This document shows, one piece after another, positions 16,016 through 23,836 of a DNA stretch of 25,464 nucleotides. Position 1 is the first letter of the stretch; every line of letters starts with the position of its first letter. The translations under genes and the position numbers were made by a program. Origin of the DNA: JBBTCJ01 sp038043285. GTDB taxonomy: Bacteria; Planctomycetota; Phycisphaerae; UBA1845. The DNA lies in assembly GCA_038043285.1 (NCBI GenBank), contig JBBTCJ010000070.1, positions 1-25,464 of the forward strand. Direction: 5' to 3'. The notes beneath the pieces are model-generated. The model was not told where the DNA came from, made no database searches, and saw only the letters and a program-made list of their open reading frames with translations.

Positions 16016-16507
16016 TCACGCGGATCCATCCGGCCGCAGCGCCATGCCCGTGATCTTGGCTTCGAAGACAAGTTTTCCGTCGACCACGCCCTGGGTGGCG
16101 GACACGATGCGCCGCGCGCGATAGTCCACACCGACGCACAGGAGGTACAAGCGCGCGGGCGGGGTCACGGTCTCGCGGAACTTGCAGTCGTCGATCCCGC
16201 CGAAGGCGATGAAGGCGTCGTCGTCGCTGACGAGTTTGGCCAGCACGGCCGAGGTTTGGGCGGCCATCTCCAGCATCAACACGCCGGGCAGCAGCGGTCG
16301 GCCGGGAACGTGCCCGCGCACCCACCAGCTCTCCGAGCGGATGTCCGCGTAGGCGACGATCCGCCGGCCCGGCCCGTCCACGAAGGAGATCCCATCGAGC
16401 AACTGGAACTCGTAGCGATGCGGCAGACGCGCATAAATCTCGTCGCGCGAATGGAGCGTGCGGCCAAGATCAAGCTCGTCGAGATTCAGAAGAATTGGAG
16501 GCGGCAT
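16016..16507 (-). CDS. FabZ-like 3-hydroxyacyl-ACP dehydratase (hotdog fold)
   Basis: A 163-residue protein with the FabZ pattern: 'LPHRYEFQLLDGI' near the start, then the active-site segment 'RGHVPGRPLLPGVLMLEMAAQ' (quoted by parts GHVPGRPLLPG and LEMAAQ). Catalytic His66 and Glu80 are in the expected places. FabZ removes water from 3-hydroxyacyl-ACP during fatty acid elongation. The distinctive 'ESWWVRGH' and 'AFGGIDDCKFRETVTPP' suggest a planctomycete-type paralogue; it may serve a variant lipid pathway rather than housekeeping synthesis. ATG 16507 is preferred over an upstream ATG at 16585 because the family homology begins soon after it and AAAGAG precedes it. No other fatty acid genes are adjacent. 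Confidence 0.88.
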   Translation of the reverse strand: MPPPILLNLDELDLGRTLHSRDEIYARLPHRYEFQLLDGISFVDGPGRRIVAYADIRSESWWVRGHVPGRPLLPGVLMLEMAAQTSAVLAKLVSDDDAFIAFGGIDDCKFRETVTPPARLYLLCVGVDYRARRIVSATQGVVDGKLVFEAKITGMALRPDGSA

Positions 16508-16769
16508 CAGTCGGGGACTCTTTCCCGCGCCAAGAGGCACGCATCCGAGCGCGCAACAACGTGAATCGCCGACGTAGGACTGCACCGCGACGGCGACGCG
16601 TGGCCGACTCGCTCCGCCGAAAACACGGATGCGACGGATTTCCGCGGCACGCCGAAAAGATGCGACTCATTCCGCCGTGGCTTCACCACGCCGGACAAAC
16701 ACCCGATGGCCAGATCCACGACCCCTTGCGCGGGCACGTGAACCGCCCAGGCTCATCCCGGACGCACCA

Positions 16770-16949
16770 CTATTCCGGTTGCGTCGCCCGGACCTCGAGG
16801 ATCTTCTTGCGCACCGCCTGGGCGGTATCCTTGATGTCCTGCATGGCCTTGCGGACGCGCGTTCCAGCGGCCTTGTTGCCCCCGGTGGCCTTCGCGACAT
16901 CCTCTTCGGCGGACGCAACCAGTTCCTTCAGCCGTGTGTACTCCTCCAT
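16770..16949 (-). CDS. Histone H1-like (Hc1-type) small nucleoid protein
   Basis: A 59-residue protein beginning MEEYTRLKELVASAEEDVAK and ending in RATQPE. 'GNKAAGTRVRKAMQDIK' matches the core of the Hc1 family, small Lys-rich DNA-binding proteins first known from chlamydial nucleoid condensation and widespread in planctomycetes. The protein is predicted to be two amphipathic helices with the conserved Gly-Asn-Lys-Ala-Ala turn at about residues 24-28. It lacks the long Lys/Ala-rich tail of chlamydial Hc1. GGGAGAG ten bases before ATG 16949 is a strong ribosome binding site, and a promoter-like sequence lies upstream. It is transcribed toward the FabZ-like gene, 262 bases away, and divergently from the TPR gene. 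Confidence 0.85.
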   Translation of the reverse strand: MEEYTRLKELVASAEEDVAKATGGNKAAGTRVRKAMQDIKDTAQAVRKKILEVRATQPE

Positions 16950-17284
16950 GTCAGCGGCTCTCCCTATCTAAAGGTCGATGGATCGGATATCCTCGCTTCG
17001 CGCCCCCTCCACCGACGGGAGTCTAGCAAACGCAAGGGCATCGGCAACCGGAAAAACCCGTTTTTTGAGGCGTCGGGCCGGTTTTTGCGATCCGTCGCCG
17101 TGCCTGCCCAGTTTCACGCCGCCTCATGACCAGCGACCCTTGCGGTCCTACGGCCTCGGCGGTCTTCCGCAAGCGCTTCTATTTCGTACAGTTCGGGCGA
17201 AAATGGACCCGATGATGACCATGAACGCCGCATGGATGCGGTCTAAACACACGGTTTCGGCTTTCCAAGAAGGCAGGTGGAGCG
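16950..17284. other. Divergent intergenic region, 335 bp
   Basis: Lies between the histone-like gene (minus) and the secreted TPR gene (plus). It holds the promoter-like sequence at 17020-17047 and an A/T-run segment (17049-17085, AAAAACCCG, TTTTTTGAGG, CCGGTTTTTG). No gene or clear plus-strand promoter was recognised. Confidence 0.5.
17020..17047 (-). promoter_or_regulatory. Promoter-like sequence for the histone-like gene
   Basis: The minus strand reads TTGCCG (17042-17047), 16 bases, then TAGACT (17020-17025). Each hexamer matches four of six consensus positions. It lies about 70 bases before the start codon. Confidence 0.4.
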
Positions 17285-18526
17285 ATGCCCGGCAAGCCAG
17301 GTCGTCTATTCTTCCATCTTTCCGTTCTGACGGTCTCGGCTGGCACGGGCGGCGCCTGGGCGGATGATCCTCCGTCGATCCGCGCCCGGGACGTCACCGT
17401 CGAATACTCCGTCAACGAGTCCGCCCTCCCCCTGGAATCCGTCGAGCTTTGGTTCACGCTCGACAGCGGGGCGTCGTGGCAACTGTACGGCCAGGACGAG
17501 GATCGCCAGCCTCCGGCGATCTTCCATTCTCCGGCGGAGGGGCTGGTCGGATTCTATTTCGTGGTGCGCAACTCGACGGGGCCGTCGAGCGAGCCGCCAC
17601 GTTCGGGAACGGCGCCGCACGCGTCGGGCTTCGTCGATTTCACCGCGCCTGTCGTGCAGCTTCACGCTCTTCGCGAATCGACGGCCGGCGGGCAAAGAAT
17701 CGTGCAGATTCGCTGGACCGCAATCGACGGACACCTTCAGCCGCGACCCATTGAGGTGGAGTATCGCTCGCCCCAGGGTCAACGGTGGGAAGGGGTTTGC
17801 AGGGAGCCGTTGGCGAACACCGGGCGCTATGACTGGAGGCTGCCTGACGATGTCCGGGGATCCATCGAGGTCCGGATCGCGGTCAGCGACAAGGGTGGGA
17901 ACCGCGTCCTCTCGGAACCGCAACCGCTGGTGCTTGCGAGCGCGGCCGCTCCCGCGGCAGGAGGGACCAACCTTCCGACGTCGCCGAAGGGCGGCGCCAC
18001 GGTGGAGGTTGACGACGCCACGCTGGCGGGTTCGAAAAAGGCTCAGCAGCGGATCGGCGAGTTGATCGAGCAGGCCCGGGCGTACGGTCAGCGCGGCGAA
18101 TACGCGGAAGGCGTCGCCCGGCTGCGTGAGGTCGTCCGGCTACAGCCCTCCATGACCGACGCGTTCGTCGAGCTGGGGGGCATGTTGCACCAGGCCGGCG
18201 ACGCGGATCGCGCCTTGCAGGCCTTTGACATCGCCTTGTCGCGGCAGCCGACCCTGCGCCACGCGTTGCTGGGATCGGCCATGGCGCTGAAGGACAAGGG
18301 ACAAAACGGTCCGGCGGCCGAGCGCCTGCGGACGATCTTGCGGTACAATCCCAACGACGCTGAAATCTGGATGCGTCTGGGCGACGTGGCCGTGTTCCAA
18401 GGGGATGAGCTGCTCGCCCGCGAGTGCTATACACGGGCGTCGCAGATCGACCCCTCCGCGGGCGGAGTGATCGCCGAAGCGAGGGAGCGACTGGCGCTGA
18501 TGGCCAAGACGTCACGGCAACCCTGA
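17285..18526 (+). CDS. Secreted protein with beta-sandwich N-terminus and C-terminal TPR repeats
   Basis: A 413-residue protein with a probable signal peptide (hydrophobic 'LFFHLSVLTVSAG', cleavage likely after 'GAWA'). Residues ~30-225 form two beta-rich segments ('VTVEYSVNESALPLESVELWF', quoted by parts VTVEYSVNE and ESVELWF, and 'VVQLHALRES..RIVQIRWTAID') resembling immunoglobulin-like or fibronectin-like domains. Residues ~255-400 contain about four tetratricopeptide repeats ('AYGQRGEYAEGVARLREVV', 'LGGMLHQAGDADRALQAFD', 'AMALKDKGQNGPAAERLRTI', 'RLGDVAVFQGDELLARECYT'). TPRs usually mediate protein contacts, so a periplasmic scaffold role is likely; no enzyme motif is seen. GGTGGAG precedes ATG 17285. 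Its TGA overlaps the ATG of the next gene by one base. Confidence 0.83.
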   Translation: MPGKPGRLFFHLSVLTVSAGTGGAWADDPPSIRARDVTVEYSVNESALPLESVELWFTLDSGASWQLYGQDEDRQPPAIFHSPAEGLVGFYFVVRNSTGPSSEPPRSGTAPHASGFVDFTAPVVQLHALRESTAGGQRIVQIRWTAIDGHLQPRPIEVEYRSPQGQRWEGVCREPLANTGRYDWRLPDDVRGSIEVRIAVSDKGGNRVLSEPQPLVLASAAAPAAGGTNLPTSPKGGATVEVDDATLAGSKKAQQRIGELIEQARAYGQRGEYAEGVARLREVVRLQPSMTDAFVELGGMLHQAGDADRALQAFDIALSRQPTLRHALLGSAMALKDKGQNGPAAERLRTILRYNPNDAEIWMRLGDVAVFQGDELLARECYTRASQIDPSAGGVIAEARERLALMAKTSRQP

Positions 18527-19539
18527 TGAGCTTCAACAACAAGACAGTCCAGAACGAGTTCCAGGAGCTCGCCGCGAGGCCGGTGATAGCGATTGTGGGC
18601 ACCGACCGTTTTCTGCTCCGGCAGGCGCTGGAGCGACTGCTTCAGGAGGCCTCGCGCGATCGAGGCGTGGACCCGGTTTGGCTGGACGGCCGCAGCGCGA
18701 CCCCGGCGGAGGTGTTGGACGAGGTCCGCACGCCCTCGCTTCTGGGTGATCGGCGAATGGTGATCGTGGACGACGCGGACGAGCTGATCGAAGGAAACCG
18801 CAAGACGCTCGAGCGATACTGTTCCGACCCGGCGGCGGAGGGTTGCCTGGTGCTGCTTTGCCGGTCGCTGCCGCGTAACACGAACCTGTACAAGGTCATC
18901 GCCAAGCTCGGCGGCTTCATGCAAGTCGAGCCTCCCGCCGGGCGCGACATCGTGCCGTGGATCGTTCGCCGCGCGAGCGAAGTCCACGGCAAGCGCATGA
19001 ACCATGCGGCCGCGGAGCGGCTCCAGGAGCACATCGGCGACGCCCCGGGATTGCTGGATGCCGAGTTGGGCAAGCTGGCGACGTATGCCGGCGGGCGCGA
19101 CGAGATCACCGCCAAGGACGTGGACGAAGTTTGCGGCAACCTGCGCGAGGAAAAAGTTTTCGGTCTTGTGGACGCAATCGGCGCGGGCGACGCGGCGACG
19201 GCGATTCAGCTCTGGCGACAGGCCCTGGCAACGGACAAAGCGGCGGAGCACAAGGCCATCGGTGGGTTGGCGTACGCCGTCGGAGAATTACTGAAAGCCT
19301 GCCGCCTCCGCGACCGCGGACGAAGCGTGGCCACGATGCAGGGCGAGGTGCGTGTTCCCGCGTGGGTTCTTTCCAGGCAACTGGGCTGGGCGTCGACGTC
19401 GCGGATGCAACGGATGCAGCGGGATTTGCTGGAAGCCGACGTGGCGATCAAGACCGGCCTTTCCTCGCCGGCGATCGCCATCGAGAAGTTCATCCTCAAC
19501 AACGTGGCGGCGACGGGACTTCGCGCAAGGACTGGATAA
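18526..19539 (+). CDS. holA: DNA polymerase III subunit delta
   Basis: A 337-residue protein matching the delta subunit of the clamp loader in length and pattern. Delta opens the sliding clamp so it can be loaded at primed sites. The N-terminal AAA+-like domain begins with 'VIAIVGTDRFLLRQALERLL' and includes 'LLGDRRMVIVDDADEL'. No Walker A motif is present, as expected for delta, which does not bind ATP. The middle has 'IVPWIVRRASEVHGKRM' and 'LDAELGKLATYAGGRDEIT', and the C-terminal helical collar domain runs from 'EEKVFGLVDAIGAGDAATAI' to the end. ATG 18526 overlaps the TGA of the TPR gene (TGATG), so the two are probably translationally coupled. Confidence 0.92.
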   Translation: MSFNNKTVQNEFQELAARPVIAIVGTDRFLLRQALERLLQEASRDRGVDPVWLDGRSATPAEVLDEVRTPSLLGDRRMVIVDDADELIEGNRKTLERYCSDPAAEGCLVLLCRSLPRNTNLYKVIAKLGGFMQVEPPAGRDIVPWIVRRASEVHGKRMNHAAAERLQEHIGDAPGLLDAELGKLATYAGGRDEITAKDVDEVCGNLREEKVFGLVDAIGAGDAATAIQLWRQALATDKAAEHKAIGGLAYAVGELLKACRLRDRGRSVATMQGEVRVPAWVLSRQLGWASTSRMQRMQRDLLEADVAIKTGLSSPAIAIEKFILNNVAATGLRARTG

Positions 19540-19617
19540 AAAGATCGTACCCGGCGACCTGGCGAACAGCCAAAGCTCGCCGCGAAAGATTTGGCATACC
19601 GGGCCAGGGAGGGCCTC

Positions 19618-20910
19618 ATGCGTTCAACCATTACGCACGCTACGAAGATTCACGTCCGTCCACGGTGGCGGCACGGCTTCCTTGCCGCGGCGATCGGCAT
19701 AACTGGAATGTCCATCGGCTGCTCAATCATCCGCCCCGATACTCCGGCGACGCCGCCCCCGAAACAGACTCAGGTGGAAAGCCCCGCGAGCATTCCACCC
19801 GAACCGGCGGTTGACGGGCCGGACGCCGATCGACTCGCCGCGATTGAAGACTTTCTGTCCCGGACGCAACAATACCGTCTCGGGGCGCCCGCGGACCGGA
19901 CGACGGCGCCGTCCGACGCGGAGGCCCAGGTTTTGGCGCTCCGCACGGTCGCGGCCAAGGACGCGGCCCCGGCAACGTCGCCGACACGTCCGGTCGGCGC
20001 CTCGGCGCGCGAGGCGGTTGCGAACGCGCAGGTCGATCTCGGTCGCGGCTCCGTGGCCCCGCCGCAACTGGCGATCCCGGCCTTGCAATCCGTAAAAATC
20101 AAAGCTTCCGAGCCTTCGTCCCCGACCCAGACGCCGGACCGCGAGGTGCTGACGAATGTCCCCGTGCCGACGCCGTCGGGACAGGGCGGAGTGACTTGGG
20201 ACGAACTGATCGAGCACCTGGAGGCCGAGGCCCAGCAGCATAACGACTTACCGCACGAGTGGGCGCTGCGCCTGGTGCAGTTGGCGGCGTCGCGCGACGG
20301 AGACGCGTTGGCGCTCTCCACGAATCTCAACCAGGAGACAAGGGCGTTGATGGCGACCTTGTTGGAGACCGCGATCGGCGTGCGGAATCTCGCGCGGAAC
20401 CCGCTGCTGACGGGAGACGCGGTCCTGGAACACGTCGACGCGCTGCGAAACGCATTGTCGGACCGAGCCGACCTGCGCATCGAGGCGGTGGCCCTGTGCC
20501 GGAAGGTGCTGACGTTCGGGGTGTACGACGAAATGGACGAATCGGATTTCGTCGCCGGCAAGACCCTGCAGACGATTGTCTACTCGCAGATCGACAACTT
20601 TCGCCCGCAGCGCGCCGAGGACGGGCAATACGAAACCCGGCTCGGCACACGCTTAGACCTGATCAACGCCGCCGGCGAATCGGTCTGGACGCACGAGGAA
20701 CCGGAGATCGTCGACCGCTGCCGGCGACGTCGCGGCGATTTCTTCATCGCCCAGCGAATCACCCTGCCTCCGACGCTGCCGGTCGGCGAGTACACGCTGA
20801 AACTGTCGGTGGAGGACAAAGGGGCGGGGCGGATGGCCGAGACCAACCGACCCATGAAGCTCCTCGCACCGGTATCGGTGGCCAAGCGTCCGACTCCAGT
20901 AACACCATGA
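19618..20910 (+). CDS. Predicted lipoprotein of unknown function
   Basis: A 430-residue protein with a lipobox-like signal: basic N-terminus (HVRPRWRH), hydrophobic 'GFLAAAIGITGMSIG', then Cys35, which would be lipidated after cleavage by signal peptidase II. Residues ~36-195 are Pro/Ala/Thr-rich and probably unstructured; residues ~195-425 are compact, with helical 'VTWDELIEHLEAEAQQ' and a beta-rich end ('LPVGEYTLKLSVEDKGAGRM'). No family is recognised. GGGAGGG before ATG 19618 decides the start over an upstream ATG at 19591. It follows holA by 78 bases and probably belongs to the same transcript. Confidence 0.82.
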   Translation: MRSTITHATKIHVRPRWRHGFLAAAIGITGMSIGCSIIRPDTPATPPPKQTQVESPASIPPEPAVDGPDADRLAAIEDFLSRTQQYRLGAPADRTTAPSDAEAQVLALRTVAAKDAAPATSPTRPVGASAREAVANAQVDLGRGSVAPPQLAIPALQSVKIKASEPSSPTQTPDREVLTNVPVPTPSGQGGVTWDELIEHLEAEAQQHNDLPHEWALRLVQLAASRDGDALALSTNLNQETRALMATLLETAIGVRNLARNPLLTGDAVLEHVDALRNALSDRADLRIEAVALCRKVLTFGVYDEMDESDFVAGKTLQTIVYSQIDNFRPQRAEDGQYETRLGTRLDLINAAGESVWTHEEPEIVDRCRRRRGDFFIAQRITLPPTLPVGEYTLKLSVEDKGAGRMAETNRPMKLLAPVSVAKRPTPVTP

Positions 20911-21014
20911 ATTGCAGTTTAGATTTAACGCGATCGCAGCGCTGTAAGAGGTTATCCGTTGCCGTTCTTCGGAGCGGGCGGATGGGAACGCGCAAGGTTC
21001 GCCACAGGGGCGAC

Positions 21015-21043
21015 TTGGCATAAGCCGATATCCGGGATATATT
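21015..21043 (+). promoter_or_regulatory. Strong sigma-70-like promoter for the outer-membrane protein gene
   Basis: TTGGCA (21015-21020), 17 bases, then TATATT (21038-21043). Both hexamers are close to consensus with ideal spacing. Transcription would start near 21050, giving a leader of about 85 bases. Confidence 0.65.
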
Positions 21044-21070
21044 GAGGCCTTGTTGACGCGGCAGGAATTT

Positions 21071-21088
21071 GCAAACGGCGCGGTTTGC
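21071..21088 (+). promoter_or_regulatory. Leader hairpin in the 5' UTR of the outer-membrane protein gene
   Basis: GCAAAC (21071-21076) and GTTTGC (21083-21088) form a 6-bp stem around a GC-rich loop, between the predicted transcription start and ATG 21135. A possible mRNA-stability or translation-control element. Confidence 0.4.
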
Positions 21089-21134
21089 GACCTCCGCGGG
21101 CCTGGACCTGACACCTAAACGGAGTCTATTCGAG

Positions 21135-22073
21135 ATGAAAAGAACGCTACCTTTATTGTGTGCGGCATTTTGCGTTGCGCCGGTCTTGGCGCAGAACAAG
21201 GAAAAGACGACGGTCACGACCAAGACCACGACCGTCAAGAAGAGCGGAGCGAACTTGCTGGCGCCTTTGTGGTCGATGACCGACGCCGTTCCCATCGAAA
21301 CGCATTCAGTCGATTTGCGGATGGGCACGTGGTGGGTAACGGCCTCCGACGAAGCGAATCTGACGGACTCGGACGATGATTACTCGGTCACGCCGTCGCT
21401 GGTCTGGGGACCGTGCGACAACGTCGAGATTTCGTTCAGCGTTCCGGTGTGGGTCGGCGATGGGGGCGAAATGCCGGCTTTCAGCGAAGGAAACGCGGAC
21501 ACGTACATCGGGATGTTGTGGCGGTTGGTGGAGCAGAACGGCATGTGGCCGGCGTTGGCGCTGGCGAGCAACCTCCGAACGCCGACCGGCGACAACTCCA
21601 ACGGCCTGGACGCCGAGCTTCGCCTGGTCCTGACCAACGAATACGACAGCGGCATTCGGTCGCACGTCAACCTCTACGGCAACTCGGTCAACACCGACAA
21701 CGAGAAGAGCCTGATGGCCGACGACAACGACGGCGGGTTCGGCTGGGGCTCGGACGACGACGATTGGGACTCGGGTTGGGGATGGGGATGGGGCCGCGAT
21801 CGGCTGAGCGGGCGGCATTTCCAGTGGGGCGCGGTGTTCGGTTTGGACGGCCCGCTGTGCTCGGACGGTGCGGTTCGCTGGGTGGCTGACTATGTGCACA
21901 AGAGCAGCGCCTACTACGGCAACCGCAACAGCAACCTGCTCGAGCTTGGCTGGGAGTGGAACATCGACGAGCAGAACAAGCTCGGAATGGCCACCCAGGT
22001 GGGCCTGGACGACAATGAGGAAACCCCGAACTTCGGGGCCGGCTTCACCTATGCCTATTCGATGAAGTACTAG
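21135..22073 (+). CDS. Predicted outer-membrane beta-barrel protein with a Trp/Gly/Asp-rich loop
   Basis: A 312-residue protein with a clear signal peptide (MKRTLPLLCAAFCVAPVLA, then QNKEK). The mature part alternates polar and aromatic residues in short strands ('VTPSLVWGPCDNVEISFSVPV', quoted by parts VTPSLVWG and VEISFSVPV; 'GMLWRLVEQNGMWPALALAS'; 'DAELRLVLTNEYDSG') and ends 'FTYAYSMKY' with a terminal aromatic residue, as outer-membrane barrels do. It resembles the 'transporter / meta-pathway phenol degradation-like' barrel group, whose substrates are mostly unknown. About residues 196-226 are an insertion of alternating Asp, Gly and Trp (for example 'DDDDWDSGWGWGWG') that looks like a long surface loop. 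The start at ATG 21135 is chosen because the signal peptide begins there; the frame is open further upstream. Followed by a strong terminator, so it is probably a single-gene transcript. Confidence 0.8.
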   Translation: MKRTLPLLCAAFCVAPVLAQNKEKTTVTTKTTTVKKSGANLLAPLWSMTDAVPIETHSVDLRMGTWWVTASDEANLTDSDDDYSVTPSLVWGPCDNVEISFSVPVWVGDGGEMPAFSEGNADTYIGMLWRLVEQNGMWPALALASNLRTPTGDNSNGLDAELRLVLTNEYDSGIRSHVNLYGNSVNTDNEKSLMADDNDGGFGWGSDDDDWDSGWGWGWGRDRLSGRHFQWGAVFGLDGPLCSDGAVRWVADYVHKSSAYYGNRNSNLLELGWEWNIDEQNKLGMATQVGLDDNEETPNFGAGFTYAYSMKY

Positions 22074-22130
22074 GCTCGGCCGCCGTCGCGGATCGCGGCG
22101 GTGAGACGAGGCGAGGAGCTGCAGAATCGA

Positions 22131-22161
22131 CCGGCCCGGGTTTTCCTGGGCCGGTTTTTTT
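22131..22161 (+). terminator. Rho-independent terminator after the outer-membrane protein gene
   Basis: CCGGCCC (22132-22138) pairs with GGGCCGG (22148-22154), followed by seven T (22155-22161). The flanking A22131 can extend the stem with T22155. It ends the upstream transcript and separates it from the pfkB-thpR-recA group. Confidence 0.92.
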
Positions 22162-22235
22162 GTGGTCGCCGGCCCCCCGCTCCGCCCGATCGCCGGGGGG
22201 ACGGATCCAACCCTAACATTTATAGAACTTTTCTC

Positions 22236-22264
22236 TTGCGTGCCGGGCCGACGCGGGGTACATT
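22236..22264 (+). promoter_or_regulatory. Promoter for the pfkB-thpR-recA group
   Basis: TTGCGT (22236-22241), exactly 17 bases, then TACATT (22259-22264). An A/T-rich stretch (22216-22235) just upstream could act as an UP element. Transcription would start near 22271, about 48 bases before ATG 22319. Confidence 0.6.
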
Positions 22265-22318
22265 CTCCGGGTTGAGGCGTTGGAACTTGGCGCGACGGAA
22301 ACCTTCGGAGCACGCTGC

Positions 22319-23224
22319 ATGTCCTTGCTGGTCACGGGAAGCATCGGGATCGACACCGTCAGTTCGCCGCACGGCCAAGCGGCGAAGGTGCTCGGCGGAT
22401 CGGCGGTGTACTTCTCGCTGGCGGCGGCGTACTACGTCCCGGTGCGCCTGGTCGGCGTGGTGGGCGACGATTTTCCCGAGGTCCATCGGCGAATGCTCTC
22501 CACCCGCCCCATCGACCTGACGGGCCTTGAGGTGCGTCGCGGCAGCAAAACTTTCCGCTGGACGGGTCGCTTCGTCGGCGACATGAACGAGGCCGAGACC
22601 GTCGCCGTGGACCTCAACGTGCTCGCCGAACGCGGACCGACGGTTCCCGATTCCTTTCGCGACAGCGAATTCGTCTTCCTCGCCAACACCCATCCGACGC
22701 TGCAACGCGAACTGCTTTCGCAGTTGAGCCGACCGAAACTGGTGGTCTGCGACACCATGAATCTGTGGATCACGAAGGAGCGGGACTCCTTGCTGGAAAC
22801 GCTGGGCCGAGTTCACGGCGTCATACTCAACGACGGCGAAGCGCGGCTGCTGACCGGCAAGACCAACCTCGTCGAAGCCGCGGAGTCGATTCTGGGGCTT
22901 GGTCCGCGGTTCGTGATGGTCAAAAAAGGCGAACACGGATCATTGCTCGCGTCGCGCGAGGGAGTGGCTTCGCTTCCGGCGTTGCCGGCCAAGATCGTCC
23001 GCGATCCCACCGGCGCGGGCGACAGCTTCGCCGGCGGCGTCATGGGATATCTCTGTCGAGCGGGGCGTTGGGACGTCGAAGCCCTCAAGAGCGCAGCCGT
23101 CCGCGGAACGGTGGCCGCTTCGTTCACCATTGAGGACTTCTCGGTCCGCCGGATCGAACGATTGGAAATGGACGAGGTCGAGCGGCGCGTGGAGCGGTTC
23201 AAACAGATGCTTCACGTTGAGTGA
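22319..23224 (+). CDS. PfkB-family sugar/nucleoside kinase
   Basis: A 301-residue ribokinase-like kinase. The N-terminus 'LLVTGSIGIDTVSSPHGQ' and 'LGGSAVYFSLAAAYY' give the family's substrate-side Gly-Gly motif, and 'DPTGAGDSFAGGVMGYL' is the C-terminal signature with the catalytic Asp of GAGD and the anion hole. It phosphorylates a sugar, nucleoside or similar hydroxyl compound with ATP; the substrate cannot be read from sequence. The frame is open from 22280, but ATG 22319 has GGAG eight bases upstream and begins directly with the conserved strand. It is the first gene after the terminator and promoter, and is followed by thpR after 27 bases. Confidence 0.92.
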   Translation: MSLLVTGSIGIDTVSSPHGQAAKVLGGSAVYFSLAAAYYVPVRLVGVVGDDFPEVHRRMLSTRPIDLTGLEVRRGSKTFRWTGRFVGDMNEAETVAVDLNVLAERGPTVPDSFRDSEFVFLANTHPTLQRELLSQLSRPKLVVCDTMNLWITKERDSLLETLGRVHGVILNDGEARLLTGKTNLVEAAESILGLGPRFVMVKKGEHGSLLASREGVASLPALPAKIVRDPTGAGDSFAGGVMGYLCRAGRWDVEALKSAAVRGTVAASFTIEDFSVRRIERLEMDEVERRVERFKQMLHVE

Positions 23225-23251
23225 CGGCGCAAAGTTCGCGGGTGTAAAACG

Positions 23252-23821
23252 ATGCGGCTTTTTGTCGCCATTGAGCTGAATGACTCGGTGCGGTCGGCGT
23301 TGGTCGGTCTCCGCCGGCGGCTTCAAGATTGGGACCAGGCGGTGCGTTGGACGCCGGAGGGGCAGATGCACCTGACCTTGAAGTTTCTGGGCGAGACGCC
23401 GGACCTCTCCGTCGCGGCGATCGGGAAGGCGCTGGTCGACGGCGTCGCGGCGCTTCCGGGGTTCCACATGACGCTGGAGGGCTGCGGCGGATTTCCGCCC
23501 AAGGGGGCCGTGCGGATTCTCTGGGTGGGCGTGAAGGAGCCGACGGGTACATTGGCCCGCTGCGCAGAGGCGATTGAGGTATCGCTGGAGCCGTTGGGTT
23601 TTCCGCGAGAGCCGCGAGGGTTTTCGCCGCACGTGACGCTGGGCCGCGTGCGGGAGGGACGTCAGGTTGTGGGATTGAGGGAAGCGTTGAGCGGCGTGAA
23701 GATGGCGCCGTTGTCGCAGTCGGTGTCGTCGATCGTGTTGATGTCGTCGGTCCTGTCGCGCGAAGGGCCGACTTACTCGATGGCCGCTCGGGCGTCGCTG
23801 GATGGTTGCGCCAAGCACTGA
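23252..23821 (+). CDS. thpR: RNA 2',3'-cyclic phosphodiesterase (LigT/ThpR)
   Basis: A 189-residue 2H-phosphoesterase. It opens 2',3'-cyclic phosphate ends of RNA to 2'-phosphates, and family members can also join tRNA halves in vitro. Both catalytic motifs are present: His40-Leu-Thr42 (HLTLKFLG) and His127-Val-Thr129 (HVTLGRV). The N-terminal 'MRLFVAIEL' is typical. The ribosome binding site is weak, which fits translation coupled to the upstream kinase gene 27 bases away. It lies 15 bases before recA, and the three genes probably share one mRNA. Confidence 0.93.
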   Translation: MRLFVAIELNDSVRSALVGLRRRLQDWDQAVRWTPEGQMHLTLKFLGETPDLSVAAIGKALVDGVAALPGFHMTLEGCGGFPPKGAVRILWVGVKEPTGTLARCAEAIEVSLEPLGFPREPRGFSPHVTLGRVREGRQVVGLREALSGVKMAPLSQSVSSIVLMSSVLSREGPTYSMAARASLDGCAKH

Positions 23822-23836
23822 TTCTGGAGAGAGTTC

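Noticed and set aside
17049..17085. Terminator between the histone-like and TPR genes
   Set aside because: T runs are present, but the stems are short and both neighbouring genes read away from this site, so no transcript is expected to end here.
23600..23836. LexA-type SOS operator before recA
   Set aside because: No convincing GAAC-N4-GTTC-like or CTGT-N8-ACAG-like site was found, but the lineage's operator sequence is not known to me.
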